Source: Mannheimia granulomatis (GTDB lineage Bacteria > Pseudomonadota > Gammaproteobacteria > Enterobacterales > Pasteurellaceae). From it: a DNA stretch of 64,000 nt. Shown here piece after piece: positions 19,116 to 28,621 of the stretch. Position numbers and translations under genes: made by a program. The DNA lies in NCBI RefSeq assembly GCF_013377255.1, contig NZ_CP016614.1, positions 1,992,501 to 2,056,500 on the forward strand, in the 5' to 3' direction. The stretch's first letter is position 1. Each line of letters opens with the position of its first letter. The notes under the pieces were generated by a model that did no database searches, had not been told where the DNA came from, and saw only the letters and a list, made by a program, of their open reading frames with translations.

Positions 19116-19121
19116 CATGCT

Positions 19122-20486
19122 CTATTTATCGACTAACTTGGTTAGAAGCTTATTATGAATGCCCCCAAAAGCCCCATTACTCATCACTAAAATATGATCG
19201 GTTGGTTTGGCTTCTTTGACAATTAATGCAACTAAATCATCAATATTTTCAGACCAGTAAGCAGGTTGAGATAATGCATTGGTTATCTCACTTACACTCC
19301 AAGCAATAATATCAGGTTGGTAAACAAAGACTGCTTCAGCATCGTGCAAGCTTGGTGCAATCTCGTCTTTGTGAACGCCCATTTTCATCGTATTTGATCG
19401 AGGTTCTAACACCGCTAAAATGCGTTGTTTTTTTCCTACTTTACCACGCAAGGCATCAATAGTTGCTTCAATTGCGGTTGGATGATGGGCGAAATCATCA
19501 TAAACAGTAATGCCGTTCACTTCGCCTTTCACTTCTAAACGACGGTTGGCATTAATAAAGGTTCCTAATGCTTGGCAAGCACTTTTTACCTCAACGCCAG
19601 CATGGTGGGCAGAGGCAATCGCCATCAGTGCATTGTGCATATTATGTTTTCCGATAACCGACCAATGTACTTCACCTTTTTTTTCACCTAAGTGAAAGAC
19701 TTCAAATTTTGAACAATCTGCGTTCAAAGGTTTTGCAAACCATTCATTATCCTCACCGATAAATTGCAATTGGCTGTAGCTGCCCATTTTTAGGGTATTT
19801 TGTACATTCTCATCAGCGATTGCGGATAAAATGCAGCCACTTTTGGGCATAGTACGAACTAAATGGTGGAACTGACGTTGAATCGCTTTTAAATCATCAA
19901 AAATATCCGCGTGGTCAAATTCCATATTATTGATAATTAAGGTTTTTGGCGTGTAATGCACGAATTTAGAGCGTTTGTCAAAAAAAGCAGAATCGTATTC
20001 ATCTGCCTCAATCACAAAGAATTTGCTATTGCCGGCACGTGCGGAAATACCGAAATTGCCTGCCACGCCACCAATTAAAAAGCCGGTATCAATACCGTTT
20101 TGATCTAGAATCCACGCTAACATTCCTGTGGTTGTGGTTTTGCCGTGCGTGCCGGAAACCGCCAACACCCAGCGATCTTTAAGCAGATGATCGTGTAGCC
20201 ATTGTGGGCCGGAAGTGTAATTCAGTTGGTTATCCAATACATATTCAACGCAAGTGTTACCACGACTCATCGCATTGCCGATTACGACTAAATCCGGTGC
20301 CGGTTGCAATTGAGCAACATCGTAATTCGGGATAATTTCAATACCGTGAGATTCCAAAAAAGTGCTCATCGGCGGGTAAATATTAGTGTCCGAGCCTGTC
20401 ACTTTGTAGCCTAATTCGCGGGCGATCATTGCAATCCCGCCCATAAAAGTACCGCAGATACCTAAAATATGAATGTGTTTTTTCAT
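19122..20486 (-). CDS. mpl: UDP-N-acetylmuramate:L-Ala-gamma-D-Glu-meso-DAP ligase
   Basis: Murein recycling ligase that reattaches the recovered tripeptide to UDP-MurNAc, using ATP, in the cytoplasm. The 454-residue protein starts MKKHIHILGICGTFMGGIAM. The Mur-ligase P-loop GTHGKTTTT lies at about residues 112-120 and NRRLEVKGE, a conserved C-domain element, near 310. Start chosen at 20486 because upstream in-frame sequence holds an uptake sequence and not family residues. Convergent terminator hairpin follows. Confidence 0.95.
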   Translation of the reverse strand: MKKHIHILGICGTFMGGIAMIARELGYKVTGSDTNIYPPMSTFLESHGIEIIPNYDVAQLQPAPDLVVIGNAMSRGNTCVEYVLDNQLNYTSGPQWLHDHLLKDRWVLAVSGTHGKTTTTGMLAWILDQNGIDTGFLIGGVAGNFGISARAGNSKFFVIEADEYDSAFFDKRSKFVHYTPKTLIINNMEFDHADIFDDLKAIQRQFHHLVRTMPKSGCILSAIADENVQNTLKMGSYSQLQFIGEDNEWFAKPLNADCSKFEVFHLGEKKGEVHWSVIGKHNMHNALMAIASAHHAGVEVKSACQALGTFINANRRLEVKGEVNGITVYDDFAHHPTAIEATIDALRGKVGKKQRILAVLEPRSNTMKMGVHKDEIAPSLHDAEAVFVYQPDIIAWSVSEITNALSQPAYWSENIDDLVALIVKEAKPTDHILVMSNGAFGGIHNKLLTKLVDK

Positions 20487-20507
20487 TTTTCCTGATTTCA
20501 AATAGGA

Positions 20508-20554
20508 ACAAGCGGTCGTACTTTGCAATTTTTTTGTAAAATATGACCGCTTGT
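20508..20554. repeat. Inverted uptake-sequence pair between mlaA and mpl
   Basis: ACAAGCGGTCGTA... and ...ATGACCGCTTGT face each other over about 24 nt, forming a partly mismatched hairpin just past the mlaA stop. Likely acts as mlaA terminator. Confidence 0.7.
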
Positions 20555-20559
20555 TAGAA

Positions 20560-21315
20560 TTAATCAATATTTTTCAGTTCTTCTTCTGAAAGTTGCTCTT
20601 GCTGGTTTTGTTCAACATTGCCGTCTTTTACCTTAAATTCCAAGTTTTGAAAATAGGCTTCACGGAAAGTCACATAAGGATCCTGTGCTTGTTGCAATAA
20701 AGCATCTTGCTCTAGTAATTTAGAACGTGTATCAACACCTTGCACCACAAATTTTGCAATTGACCAAGGCGCGCCTACATAGGTGAGTACCGAATAGCCG
20801 GTTTCTACCGCACTACCAATCGCTTGGCGAGGCGTAGTTGCCCCATAAGCCGGCACCATAATATAAGATCCGGAAGAAACACCGTTTGCCCCCAAACTTT
20901 CACCCAAAGCACGTTGTCCGTTACTTAAGCGTAAGCCTTCATCTTCACTTGCCCAGTCAATTAAACCGCCTAAACCAAAGACTGTATTGATCCAAAAACG
21001 GTTAAAGTGAACCATTGCTTTCTTTCCTTCCCCTTCAATTAAGCGGTTCACGAAGCTCACCGGCTCATCAAGGTTATTAGCTACGTTGGTTAAACCTGTT
21101 TTAATCGGGCTTGGTACATAATCTTTCCAACCTTTTGCCACCGGCTTTAAAATATAAGGGTCAAAATATTCGTAATTGACTTTCCACATAGCACGGTTAA
21201 AACCTTCAAGAGGATCCTCCCGCACACCGGTTTCCGGGTTAATACTTGAAGAGCAAGCGGTTAACACCGCAACGTTAAGCAGTACAAAAATCTGCTTGAT
21301 TGATGCTAATTTCAT
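20560..21315 (-). CDS. mlaA: MlaA (VacJ) outer-membrane lipoprotein
   Basis: Outer-membrane component of the Mla system that removes phospholipids from the outer leaflet. The 251-residue precursor begins MKLASIKQIFVLLNVAVLTAC with an LTAC lipobox. Family motifs include DPLEGFNRAMWKVNYEYFDPYILKPVAKGW, RFWINTVFGLGGLID, and YIMVPAYGATTPRQAIG. Start at 21315 preferred because the signal peptide then begins correctly; an in-frame ATG 33 bp earlier lacks that. The other mla genes are not here. Confidence 0.95.
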   Translation of the reverse strand: MKLASIKQIFVLLNVAVLTACSSSINPETGVREDPLEGFNRAMWKVNYEYFDPYILKPVAKGWKDYVPSPIKTGLTNVANNLDEPVSFVNRLIEGEGKKAMVHFNRFWINTVFGLGGLIDWASEDEGLRLSNGQRALGESLGANGVSSGSYIMVPAYGATTPRQAIGSAVETGYSVLTYVGAPWSIAKFVVQGVDTRSKLLEQDALLQQAQDPYVTFREAYFQNLEFKVKDGNVEQNQQEQLSEEELKNID

Positions 21316-21396
21316 AAAATTTGCCTTTTGGAGATTAATTTCTGTCATTGTAGCGAAGTTGCTAGAAAATACAAAATAAAAAGCAGATTTCCCTTT

Positions 21397-21420
21397 AGAA
21401 ATCTAGACGTCCAGATTGAG
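21397..21420 (+). promoter_or_regulatory. Tandem met-box operator of metJ
   Basis: Three consecutive 8-bp units, AGAAATCT, AGACGTCC and AGATTGAG, resemble the MetJ consensus AGACGTCT; the central unit matches 7 of 8. They lie 53-76 bp before metJ, suggesting autorepression with S-adenosylmethionine. Confidence 0.65.
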
Positions 21421-21472
21421 ATATGCTTCGCTTTTGATTACAATACCAGCAAAATTTTAGGAGTAATCACAA

Positions 21473-21790
21473 ATGGCAGACTGGAACGGCGAATATATTA
21501 GCCCTTATGCCGAGCACGGCAAAAAAAGCGAACAAGTGAAAAAAGTCACGGTGTCAATTCCGATCAAAGTGTTAGAAATTTTAACCAATGAAAGAACCCG
21601 CCGACAAATTAAAAATCTTCGCCATGCAACTAATAGCGAATTATTGTGCGAAGCCTTCTTACACGCCTTCACCGGGCAGCCTTTACCAAATGATGAAGAT
21701 TTAATGAAAGATAGAACCGATGAGATCCCGGAAGAAGCAAAACAAAAAATGCGAGAGTTAGGAATTAACCCTGACGAATGGCAATACTAA
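21473..21790 (+). CDS. metJ: Methionine repressor MetJ
   Basis: Ribbon-helix-helix repressor of methionine genes with S-adenosylmethionine as corepressor. The 105-residue protein is full length. The DNA-contacting strand KKVTVSIPIKVLEILTNER is at about residues 22-41, and the protein ends GINPDEWQY as in E. coli. Its own promoter carries met boxes. Transcribed divergently from mlaA. Confidence 0.97.
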   Translation: MADWNGEYISPYAEHGKKSEQVKKVTVSIPIKVLEILTNERTRRQIKNLRHATNSELLCEAFLHAFTGQPLPNDEDLMKDRTDEIPEEAKQKMRELGINPDEWQY

Positions 21791-21830
21791 GAACACCTCA
21801 CATTGACAAGGCTATTTTTAAGGAGAGTTC

Positions 21831-22061
21831 ATGAATAAACAATTAACAACAGAGGCTCGCTGGGCAGTATTACTAACGCTGGTCTATCTGTTTGGTTGGG
21901 TAGGATTTGCTTATTTTTCACCACAAGGCAGAGGAATTTTCGGCTTTCCGATTTGGTTTGAACTTTCTTGCATTTTTTTACCAATTATTTTTACCTTCAT
22001 TGCTGCTGTCGTAGTTAAAAAAGTCTATAAAAATATCGATCTGGAGGTAAATGATGAATAA
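21831..22061 (+). CDS. yhdT: YhdT family (DUF997) small membrane protein
   Basis: A 76-residue protein with two hydrophobic segments (about 10-32 and 42-64). It matches YhdT by size, by the motif TEARWAVLLTLVYLFGWVGFAYF, and by position directly before panF. The reading frames overlap by up to 11 bp, which implies translational coupling. Its role beside PanF is unknown; it may assist the symporter. Confidence 0.88.
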   Translation: MNKQLTTEARWAVLLTLVYLFGWVGFAYFSPQGRGIFGFPIWFELSCIFLPIIFTFIAAVVVKKVYKNIDLEVNDE

Positions 22062-23478
22062 TGAAATGATTCTTCCTTTGATAGCCTACTTACTCTTTGT
22101 CTTCGGCGTGGCTTTCTATGCCTACCGTAAACGTCAAGGTGGTAGTTTTATTTCCGAATATTACATCGGCGGTCGTTCAATGTCCGGCTTTGTGTTGGCA
22201 ATGACAACCGCAGCTACTTATGTTGGAGCAAGTTCATTTATCGGAGGCCCGGGAGCGGCTTATAAGTATGGCTTAGGCTGGGTATTATTGGCGATGATTC
22301 AAGTACCCGCAGTGTTACTTTCGCTAGGTGCATTAGGTAAAAAATTTGCTTTACTTGCCCGCAAGCATAATAGTGTCACCATCAATGATATGCTGCTTGC
22401 ACGCTACCAAAATAGTTTTGTCGTATGGATTGCAGGCTTTGCCCTACTACTCTCCTTCTTTGCAATGATGACCGTACAATTTATCGGAGCTGGTCGATTA
22501 CTTGAAACGACGCTTGGCATTCCTTATAAAACCGCTGTGATGATTTTTGCTGTCACTGTAGGGCTTTATACTTTTATCGGTGGTTTTAGGGCAGTTGTTT
22601 TAACAGACACTATTCAAGGCTTAGTGATGATAGCAGGAACAACTATTTTACTTGTAGGCGTAATTTATACGGCAGGTGGAGTAGAAAATGCAATTAACAC
22701 ACTTGAAGCAATTAACCCACAATTGACTGCGCCTTATGGCATTGATGAACGCCCACTTGATTTTACCTTTATGACCTCATTTTGGGTGCTGGTTTGTTTT
22801 GGTTTAATCGGCTTACCGCATATTGCGGTAAGAAGTATGGCGTATAAAGATAGCCAAGCACTGCATAAAGCGATGATTATCGGTACTATTGTGATTGCGA
22901 TTTTAATGTTTGGTATGCATCTTTCAGGCGTGTTAGGTAGAGCTGTCGTCCCTGATCTTAAAGTGCCGGATCAAGTAATCCCAACATTAATGGTTCAGGT
23001 GCTTCCACCAGTAGTTGCCGGCATTTTCTTAGCTGCACCAATGGCAGCAATTATGTCTTCAATTGATTCGATGTTAATTCAAGCATCATCAACCTTAATC
23101 AAAGACCTCTATTTGGCAATCAAACCAAATTCGATTAATAACGAGCGAAAAATTAAATTATTTTCAACCATTACCACATTAGCATTCACATTCTTTTTAG
23201 TGTTTGCCGCCCTAAATCCACCCGATATGTTGATTTGGCTGAATTTGCTATCGCTCGGCGGCTTAGAAGCTACCTTCCTCTGGGTTATCGTATTAGGGCT
23301 TTATTGGGAAAAAGCCAATGCAACAGGAGCAATTTGCTCAATGTTAGCAGGATTAAGCAGCTATGTTGTCATGACAAGCTTTAAAATTTCTATTTTTAGC
23401 TTCCATGCAATTGTGCCTTCTCTGATTATTGGCTTAATTGCATTTCTTATCGGAAACCGATTCGGTAGAAAAGCATAA
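22051..23478 (+). CDS. panF: Sodium/pantothenate symporter
   Basis: Sodium:solute symporter family member that imports pantothenate. The 475-residue, multi-spanning protein contains the family stretches TAATYVGASSFIGGPGAAYKYGLGW and AAPMAAIMSSIDSMLIQASS. Two adjacent ATGs could serve as start (22051 or 22054), both overlapping yhdT. E. coli has the same yhdT-panF order but is followed by prmA; here a terminator follows. Confidence 0.95.
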   Translation: MMNNEMILPLIAYLLFVFGVAFYAYRKRQGGSFISEYYIGGRSMSGFVLAMTTAATYVGASSFIGGPGAAYKYGLGWVLLAMIQVPAVLLSLGALGKKFALLARKHNSVTINDMLLARYQNSFVVWIAGFALLLSFFAMMTVQFIGAGRLLETTLGIPYKTAVMIFAVTVGLYTFIGGFRAVVLTDTIQGLVMIAGTTILLVGVIYTAGGVENAINTLEAINPQLTAPYGIDERPLDFTFMTSFWVLVCFGLIGLPHIAVRSMAYKDSQALHKAMIIGTIVIAILMFGMHLSGVLGRAVVPDLKVPDQVIPTLMVQVLPPVVAGIFLAAPMAAIMSSIDSMLIQASSTLIKDLYLAIKPNSINNERKIKLFSTITTLAFTFFLVFAALNPPDMLIWLNLLSLGGLEATFLWVIVLGLYWEKANATGAICSMLAGLSSYVVMTSFKISIFSFHAIVPSLIIGLIAFLIGNRFGRKA

Positions 23479-23480
23479 TA

Positions 23481-23521
23481 AAAATAGGCATAGTCGCTTT
23501 ACGCCACTATGCCTATTTTTT
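23481..23521. terminator. Terminator between panF and nhaA
   Basis: AAAATAGGCATAGT and ACTATGCCTATTTT form a 14-bp perfect stem with an 11-nt loop, directly after the panF stop and continuing into TTTTT. nhaA converges from the other side. Confidence 0.88.
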
Positions 23522-23558
23522 GCAAAAATTTTAGTTAATTTAACCGCTTGCTTTTCAT

Positions 23559-24743
23559 TTATAAACGTTCTTCAACATAATTTTTGTTTGTTACCATTCT
23601 AAGTAAGATGTAGCCTAAAACAGCCGAAACCGCAGAGCCTAGTAAGATACCTAAACGAGCTAATGCTGTGATTCTTTCACCTGTTGCGCTAACATCAAAG
23701 GCTAAGCTTGCCAGGAACATCGACATCGTAAAACCGATACCACATAGCACCGCAATTGCAAAAATTTGTTTAAAATTGACCCCTTGAGGTAAGCTTGCAA
23801 TACGTAATGCTACAGCTAAATAACTAAAGCCAAACACGCCTACGGTTTTGCCGACAATTAAACCTAAAGCAATGCCTAAAGGTAATGGTGATGATAATTG
23901 CTCCATACCCATTTCTAATAATGACACTCCTGCATTGGCAAACGCAAATATCGGTAAAATCATATATGAGCACCAAGGGGCAAGAATATGCTCTAATTCC
24001 TCTGCTGGTTGCTCACCGTTTTTACCTTTAAGCGGCACACAAAATCCGATAATCACACCGGCTAAAGTAGCATGAACCCCTGATTTCAATACGGATGTCC
24101 AAAGAATCAATCCAACTACTAAATAAGCACATAGCGAGGTGACTTTAAAACGATTGAGCAATACTAATCCAACAATCGCAATAGCGGCAATAGTTAGGGC
24201 TTGAACACTAATTTCTTGAGAATAAAAGATAGCAATAACAATAATTGCCCCTAAATCATCAATAATTGCCAAAGCCAATAAAAATGCTTTTAGAGCTAAT
24301 GGCACTCTTGATCCGAGTAAAGCCACAATACCCACCGCAAAAGCAATATCTGTTGCCATAGGGATGGCCCAACCTTCGTGATATGCCGGATGATTTTTGT
24401 TAATCGCCCAATAAACAAGTGCCGGAATAATCATACCACCTACTGCGGCGATCGCCGGAAAAATGGCTTTCTTATAGCTTGACAGAGATCCTTCAAATAA
24501 CTCTTTTTTAACTTCCAGCCCAACCAAAGCGAAAAATACCGCCATCAAGCCATCATTTATCCATAATAACAAAGGCTTATTTAAAGCGAATTCACCGAAC
24601 TGCAAGCTTACTGTAGTTTGTAAAAATTCAAAGTAGAAATCACTTAATGATGTATTTGCACACACAATTGCAGCAAATGCAAAAATCAGGAGTAGAATCC
24701 CTCCCGCTGCTTCGGATTTAAAAAACTCCTTTATTTTTACCAT
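23559..24743 (-). CDS. nhaA: Na+/H+ antiporter NhaA
   Basis: Electrogenic exchanger that expels sodium and regulates internal pH. The 394-residue protein has about 12 hydrophobic helices. The catalytic region ALAIIDDLGAIIVIAIFYS carries the paired Asp residues, and MATDIAFAVGI and LCGIGFTMSMFL are family signatures. Full length. Monocistronic, divergent from the small EamA gene. Confidence 0.96.
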   Translation of the reverse strand: MVKIKEFFKSEAAGGILLLIFAFAAIVCANTSLSDFYFEFLQTTVSLQFGEFALNKPLLLWINDGLMAVFFALVGLEVKKELFEGSLSSYKKAIFPAIAAVGGMIIPALVYWAINKNHPAYHEGWAIPMATDIAFAVGIVALLGSRVPLALKAFLLALAIIDDLGAIIVIAIFYSQEISVQALTIAAIAIVGLVLLNRFKVTSLCAYLVVGLILWTSVLKSGVHATLAGVIIGFCVPLKGKNGEQPAEELEHILAPWCSYMILPIFAFANAGVSLLEMGMEQLSSPLPLGIALGLIVGKTVGVFGFSYLAVALRIASLPQGVNFKQIFAIAVLCGIGFTMSMFLASLAFDVSATGERITALARLGILLGSAVSAVLGYILLRMVTNKNYVEERL

Positions 24744-24922
24744 TTATTTCTCCAATATAAAAATTACATATAATGTACCTAAATTTTAGTACCCATAAAT
24801 TACCCTTTATCTTTTACCAAAGATTTTACAAAGATTAAACAGAAAATTTGATAAACTAGAGATAAGTCACGTTTTATTACTCCATATGAATAAAAATAAC
24901 ACAAAATTGTTAAGGATTTGTT

Positions 24923-25351
24923 ATGTCACATGAATGGCTTTATTGGGCACTTGCCTCTGCCCTTTTTGCTGCACTAACCGCTATATTTGCAAAAATCGGC
25001 TTACAAGGAGTTGATTCTGATTTTGCCACCTTTATTCGCACTATTGTCATTATACTGACATTAATAGCTTTCTTAACTTACAGCGGAAAATGGCAACCAT
25101 TAACCGATTTAACCGCCCAAAATTGGCTGTTTTTAATTTTATCCGGCCTAGCTACCGGTATATCGTGGCTGGCTTATTTTAAAGCCCTACAAATGGGTAA
25201 TGTCTCACAAGTTGCTCCGATTGATAAACTCAGTCTCGTGCTGGTCACACTTTTTGCGGTCATATTTTTAGGCGAACGGCCAAGCGGACAAGATTGGTTG
25301 GGGATCGGTTTGGTTGCATCAGGCGTACTGCTATTAGCATTCAAGCGTTAA
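24923..25351 (+). CDS. Half-size EamA/DMT superfamily membrane protein
   Basis: A 142-residue protein with a single EamA domain of about five hydrophobic helices, ending VPIDKLSLVL-type sequence (APIDKLSLVLVTLFAVIFLGERPSGQDWLGIGLVASGVLLL). Most DMT transporters carry two such domains, so this one would need to dimerise. Substrate unknown. Followed by the phosphopantetheinyl transferase gene after 18 bp, with an uptake sequence in the gap. Confidence 0.82.
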   Translation: MSHEWLYWALASALFAALTAIFAKIGLQGVDSDFATFIRTIVIILTLIAFLTYSGKWQPLTDLTAQNWLFLILSGLATGISWLAYFKALQMGNVSQVAPIDKLSLVLVTLFAVIFLGERPSGQDWLGIGLVASGVLLLAFKR

Positions 25352-25369
25352 TTACAAGCGGTTATTTTT

Positions 25370-26122
25370 ATGGAAAATTTTACAAATCAAGCAGCCACGA
25401 TTGAGATTGCCTTTATTCATCGAGAAGAACAACTGCCAAACGATTTTAGCTACCCTGCCATGCCGGATAATTTAAATAGTCGACTGTGCAAAAAATGGCA
25501 AGGTCAACGTGCAGCACATTTTCTGTTAACGGAATTATTCAAAAAATATGGACTGGATTTAACCCTATTACAAAATATAGCACGCACAGAAAGCGGGCGG
25601 CCTTTCGTCTATTCAGACCATATTGATTTTAATATCAGCCATTCAGGCGATTGGATAGCGGTCATTTTTTGCTATTCTTTTACAAAATTAGCAGTTGGCG
25701 TTGACATTGAACATCCCCAAAGAATCAGACGTTATCGTGATTTAATTCGTCATTATGCCAATATTGAAGAACAACAAGTTTTACTAGCTGAAAATTGCCC
25801 GTTACTGAACAATCTTGCCGAACGCTTTTATTTGAGCTGGTGCTTACGAGAGGCAATTTTAAAATCGCAAGGCGTAGGCATTGTAAAATTATCGGAAGTA
25901 ACCCACTTACCGCTGACAAAACAGATTTTTTCCGCTCATTGCCCGAGCGGGAAACTGCATTTTATTAGCAAGCTACCGTTCTATTTAAGCTACTTCTATC
26001 AGCAACCACAAAATATGCTATTATCTGAACCACAATTATGGCGGTGGCAAGCAGGAAAACTTCAACCAATTCATTGCCAATCAATTATTTATGATGTTAA
26101 TTTAAGGACAACCAATGCCTAA
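25370..26122 (+). CDS. 4'-phosphopantetheinyl transferase superfamily protein
   Basis: Transfers the phosphopantetheine arm of CoA to a carrier-protein serine. The 250-residue Sfp/AcpT-like protein shows the magnesium-binding GVDIE near residue 109 and the second motif WCLREAILKSQG near 160. ISHSGDW is the usual substrate-contact element. No siderophore or polyketide genes are nearby, so acyl carrier protein is the more likely substrate. Overlaps psiE by 8 bp. Confidence 0.87.
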   Translation: MENFTNQAATIEIAFIHREEQLPNDFSYPAMPDNLNSRLCKKWQGQRAAHFLLTELFKKYGLDLTLLQNIARTESGRPFVYSDHIDFNISHSGDWIAVIFCYSFTKLAVGVDIEHPQRIRRYRDLIRHYANIEEQQVLLAENCPLLNNLAERFYLSWCLREAILKSQGVGIVKLSEVTHLPLTKQIFSAHCPSGKLHFISKLPFYLSYFYQQPQNMLLSEPQLWRWQAGKLQPIHCQSIIYDVNLRTTNA

Positions 26123-26531
26123 ATCTTTAGAAGAACGCCACTCAAGTTTTGGAAAAATCGCCTCTGAAATTTTCCAATGGGTACTCAATATCTCTTTACT
26201 TGCTACTGGAGCGCTACTCTCTTATTCTCTCTTCGCTGAAGCATACTCACTTTATGAGCTCTCATTCAGCCACAGCGAAAAATTCCAAATTGTGGAAAAA
26301 ATTGTTATTTTCTTCCTCTATTTTGAGTTTTTGGCATTAATTGTGAAATATTTTAAATCTAACTACCATTTCCCGCTGCGATACTTTCTGTATATCGGCA
26401 TTACCGCAATGGTTCGCTTGATTATTGTTGATCACTCAAACGCAGTGCATACTCTACTTTTCGCACTCTCTATTTTAGTGATGATCATCGCACTTTTCGT
26501 GGTGCATACCGACCGTTTACAAAAAAGTTAA
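26115..26531 (+). CDS. psiE: PsiE family membrane protein
   Basis: A 138-residue inner-membrane protein with four hydrophobic segments (about 20-43, 60-83, 90-105, 112-131). Conserved family stretches include FLYFEFLALIVKYFKSNYHFPLRYFLYIGITAM. PsiE is phosphate-starvation inducible in E. coli; its function is unknown. It overlaps the upstream transferase and is 9 bp before nudF, so the three look like one operon. Confidence 0.9.
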   Translation: MPKSLEERHSSFGKIASEIFQWVLNISLLATGALLSYSLFAEAYSLYELSFSHSEKFQIVEKIVIFFLYFEFLALIVKYFKSNYHFPLRYFLYIGITAMVRLIIVDHSNAVHTLLFALSILVMIIALFVVHTDRLQKS

Positions 26532-26540
26532 GGAGATAAA

Positions 26541-27170
26541 ATGAGCAAAAAAACACCTCAATATCAATATAATGACTTACAAATTATAAAACAAGAAACC
26601 GTTTACAAAGGCCATTTTGAGCTGCAAAAAATCACTTTTCGCCATAAATTATTTTCAGGCGAAATGAGTGGTGAGGTAGTACGTGAACTGCTCATTAAAG
26701 GCGAAGCAGCAGCACTCATCGCCTATGACCCCAAATTAGACAATGTGGTACTCATTGAACAAGTCAGAATCGGTGCCTATGACCCAATGCAGAAAAAATC
26801 GCCTTGGTTACTCGAATTAGTTGCAGGAATGGTGGATAAAGGCAATGAAGCACCTGCAGAGGTGGCAATTCGCGAAGCACAAGAAGAAGCAGGTTTAAAA
26901 GTCAGCGAAGTTCAACATGCCCTAAGCGTTTGGGATAGCCCCGGCGGGCAACTGGAGCGACTGCACTTATTTCTTGGCTTGATCGATAGTACTCAAGTAA
27001 AATCCGGCGAAGTACATGGCTTATTAGCAGAAGAAAACGAAGATATTCTCGTGCATGTTGTTAGCCGCGAGCAAGCCTACCGATGGGTAGAAGATGGTAC
27101 TATCGATAATGTGATTGCGGTGATTGGTTTACAATGGTTAGAACTCAATTACGCTAAGTTTAAAGCCTAA
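26541..27170 (+). CDS. nudF: ADP-ribose pyrophosphatase (Nudix)
   Basis: Hydrolyses ADP-ribose to AMP and ribose 5-phosphate. The 209-residue protein carries a complete Nudix box: G at about residue 98, then GNEAPAEVAIREAQEEAGL with REAQEE as the metal-binding core. It is preceded by AAGGAG and lies 9 bp after psiE. Length and N-terminal domain fit the NudF/YqiE family; in E. coli nudF is near cpdA, which here is elsewhere in the window. Confidence 0.93.
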   Translation: MSKKTPQYQYNDLQIIKQETVYKGHFELQKITFRHKLFSGEMSGEVVRELLIKGEAAALIAYDPKLDNVVLIEQVRIGAYDPMQKKSPWLLELVAGMVDKGNEAPAEVAIREAQEEAGLKVSEVQHALSVWDSPGGQLERLHLFLGLIDSTQVKSGEVHGLLAEENEDILVHVVSREQAYRWVEDGTIDNVIAVIGLQWLELNYAKFKA

Positions 27171-27202
27171 ATAAATATTCCCCTTAAAATAGGGGAATAT
27201 GG

Positions 27203-28609
27203 CTAAAATAATTTTTCGACTGTAAAAAAGAGTTCTTTATTGCTACGAGAGTAAAAATCAGCAATGTTGCTGTCTATTCTTTGGTAGCGAAAATTCAGTT
27301 TCGGCACAATGCCTTGCCAATGCCAATTTTTATTCCACACCGCAATATTGGCTTGATATTCCTTATCTTGCCGTTTATAGCCGAATAAATAATGTTTATC
27401 CGCAAAATAACGTTTTCCATAGCCTAAACTGGCTGAGGTTGCCCAACTTGGAGTTTGGTAAATCACGCCTACATTTGCCAACCACTTATTTGAAGATTGT
27501 GCTTTTTCTCGTGCAATTTCACGACTGGCAATCAGATTTGCAAAAAATCGCCAATTTTTAACCGCTTGCCATTGGGTTCCAACAATTACTTGGTTCTGGT
27601 AACTATTATGGCGCTCTGCCGTTTTAGGGGCAAAATAGCGTTTTTGCAAATGGCTGAATGAGACTGAAACTAAGCTTTGTTCAAAACGTTTAAGCGCATT
27701 TATTCTTCCGCCAAACTGGTAGTTATAACGTGAGCTTCCCAGCCAATTCTGTTCTATAAACGGTGAAAACCCAATACGATAATGTGCCGTTCTGTAACTA
27801 TAGCTTGGCTTTATAGAAACCGACTGCTCACTATAATCCTGATTATTCCAATAATAGACACCATTATAAGCAAGCTCTGTTCCTAAAAAGTGGTTGCCAC
27901 CTACATTTCGCACTTTGCTTAACCCAACACCATATTTTATCCCTTTTGCCGATTGAGGTAGACTATCCTCACTTTTACGGAAAATTCGCCCGTTTACATT
28001 CACAATAGGGGATGAGGCTGCATTATTCACATTATTGGTTTGGATATATTGCAAGTAGAAATCCGGCTGCCAGCTCTCTTCTTCATGAATTTGGGTTAGC
28101 AACGAATTCACTGTGGTTTGTAAATTATGTGGAGCAGTCGTTTTAAGCTGTTCAAATTCCTTCTCTGCCTCTCTATAGCGGTAATCTTCTTTTAAAATTA
28201 AAGCTAAATCAAAACGGGGATAGATTAACTCCGGCTGTTTTTTCAGCAGCTGCCGATAGTAAAAAATAGCAGAACGATGATCCTTTTTTGCATAGGCTAG
28301 GGCAGCCGATGCATAATCCAGCAGTAATGGATCAAATTGTTTTTGCGTTGAATAATCTGTCAGTAATTTTTCTAACCTTATCCAATCTTGCGTTAAAATC
28401 GCTTGGTTAATTTGTTGTTCTATACTTTCAGTCGTCTTATTCTCAGACAAGTAAGCGGTTGATTTTAAGCTGTTTTTTGCAACTTTTTGCTCAAATTTGA
28501 CCGCTTGTCTATCATAATTAAACTCTTTTGGATCTTGATGAAACTCAACAATAGTTTCAGCATTTACCCAAGGCGAAAAAAGCAACAATAGAAATAGTTT
28601 TTTATTCAT
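27203..28609 (-). CDS. Slam-type surface lipoprotein assembly modifier
   Basis: Outer-membrane translocator (DUF560) that moves lipoproteins to the cell surface. The 468-residue precursor has a signal peptide (MNKKLFLLLLFSPWVNA). Next comes an N-terminal helical TPR-like periplasmic domain (about 50-180), with repeated AL.YAKKDHRSAIFYYRQLLKKQPE-type helices. A C-terminal beta-barrel (about 185-468) is rich in alternating aromatic strands and ends in Phe. Its likely client is the lipoprotein gene immediately upstream. A terminator lies between the two and no good ribosome site precedes this start, so its expression is probably lower than that of the client. Confidence 0.88.
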   Translation of the reverse strand: MNKKLFLLLLFSPWVNAETIVEFHQDPKEFNYDRQAVKFEQKVAKNSLKSTAYLSENKTTESIEQQINQAILTQDWIRLEKLLTDYSTQKQFDPLLLDYASAALAYAKKDHRSAIFYYRQLLKKQPELIYPRFDLALILKEDYRYREAEKEFEQLKTTAPHNLQTTVNSLLTQIHEEESWQPDFYLQYIQTNNVNNAASSPIVNVNGRIFRKSEDSLPQSAKGIKYGVGLSKVRNVGGNHFLGTELAYNGVYYWNNQDYSEQSVSIKPSYSYRTAHYRIGFSPFIEQNWLGSSRYNYQFGGRINALKRFEQSLVSVSFSHLQKRYFAPKTAERHNSYQNQVIVGTQWQAVKNWRFFANLIASREIAREKAQSSNKWLANVGVIYQTPSWATSASLGYGKRYFADKHYLFGYKRQDKEYQANIAVWNKNWHWQGIVPKLNFRYQRIDSNIADFYSRSNKELFFTVEKLF

Positions 28610-28621
28610 AGTGTAAAAAAG

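Noticed and set aside
18939..19118. 60-residue N-terminal extension of HigB
   Set aside because: It crosses the palindromic operator and an uptake-sequence hairpin, and the ribosome site AGGGG fits the internal ATG at 18938.
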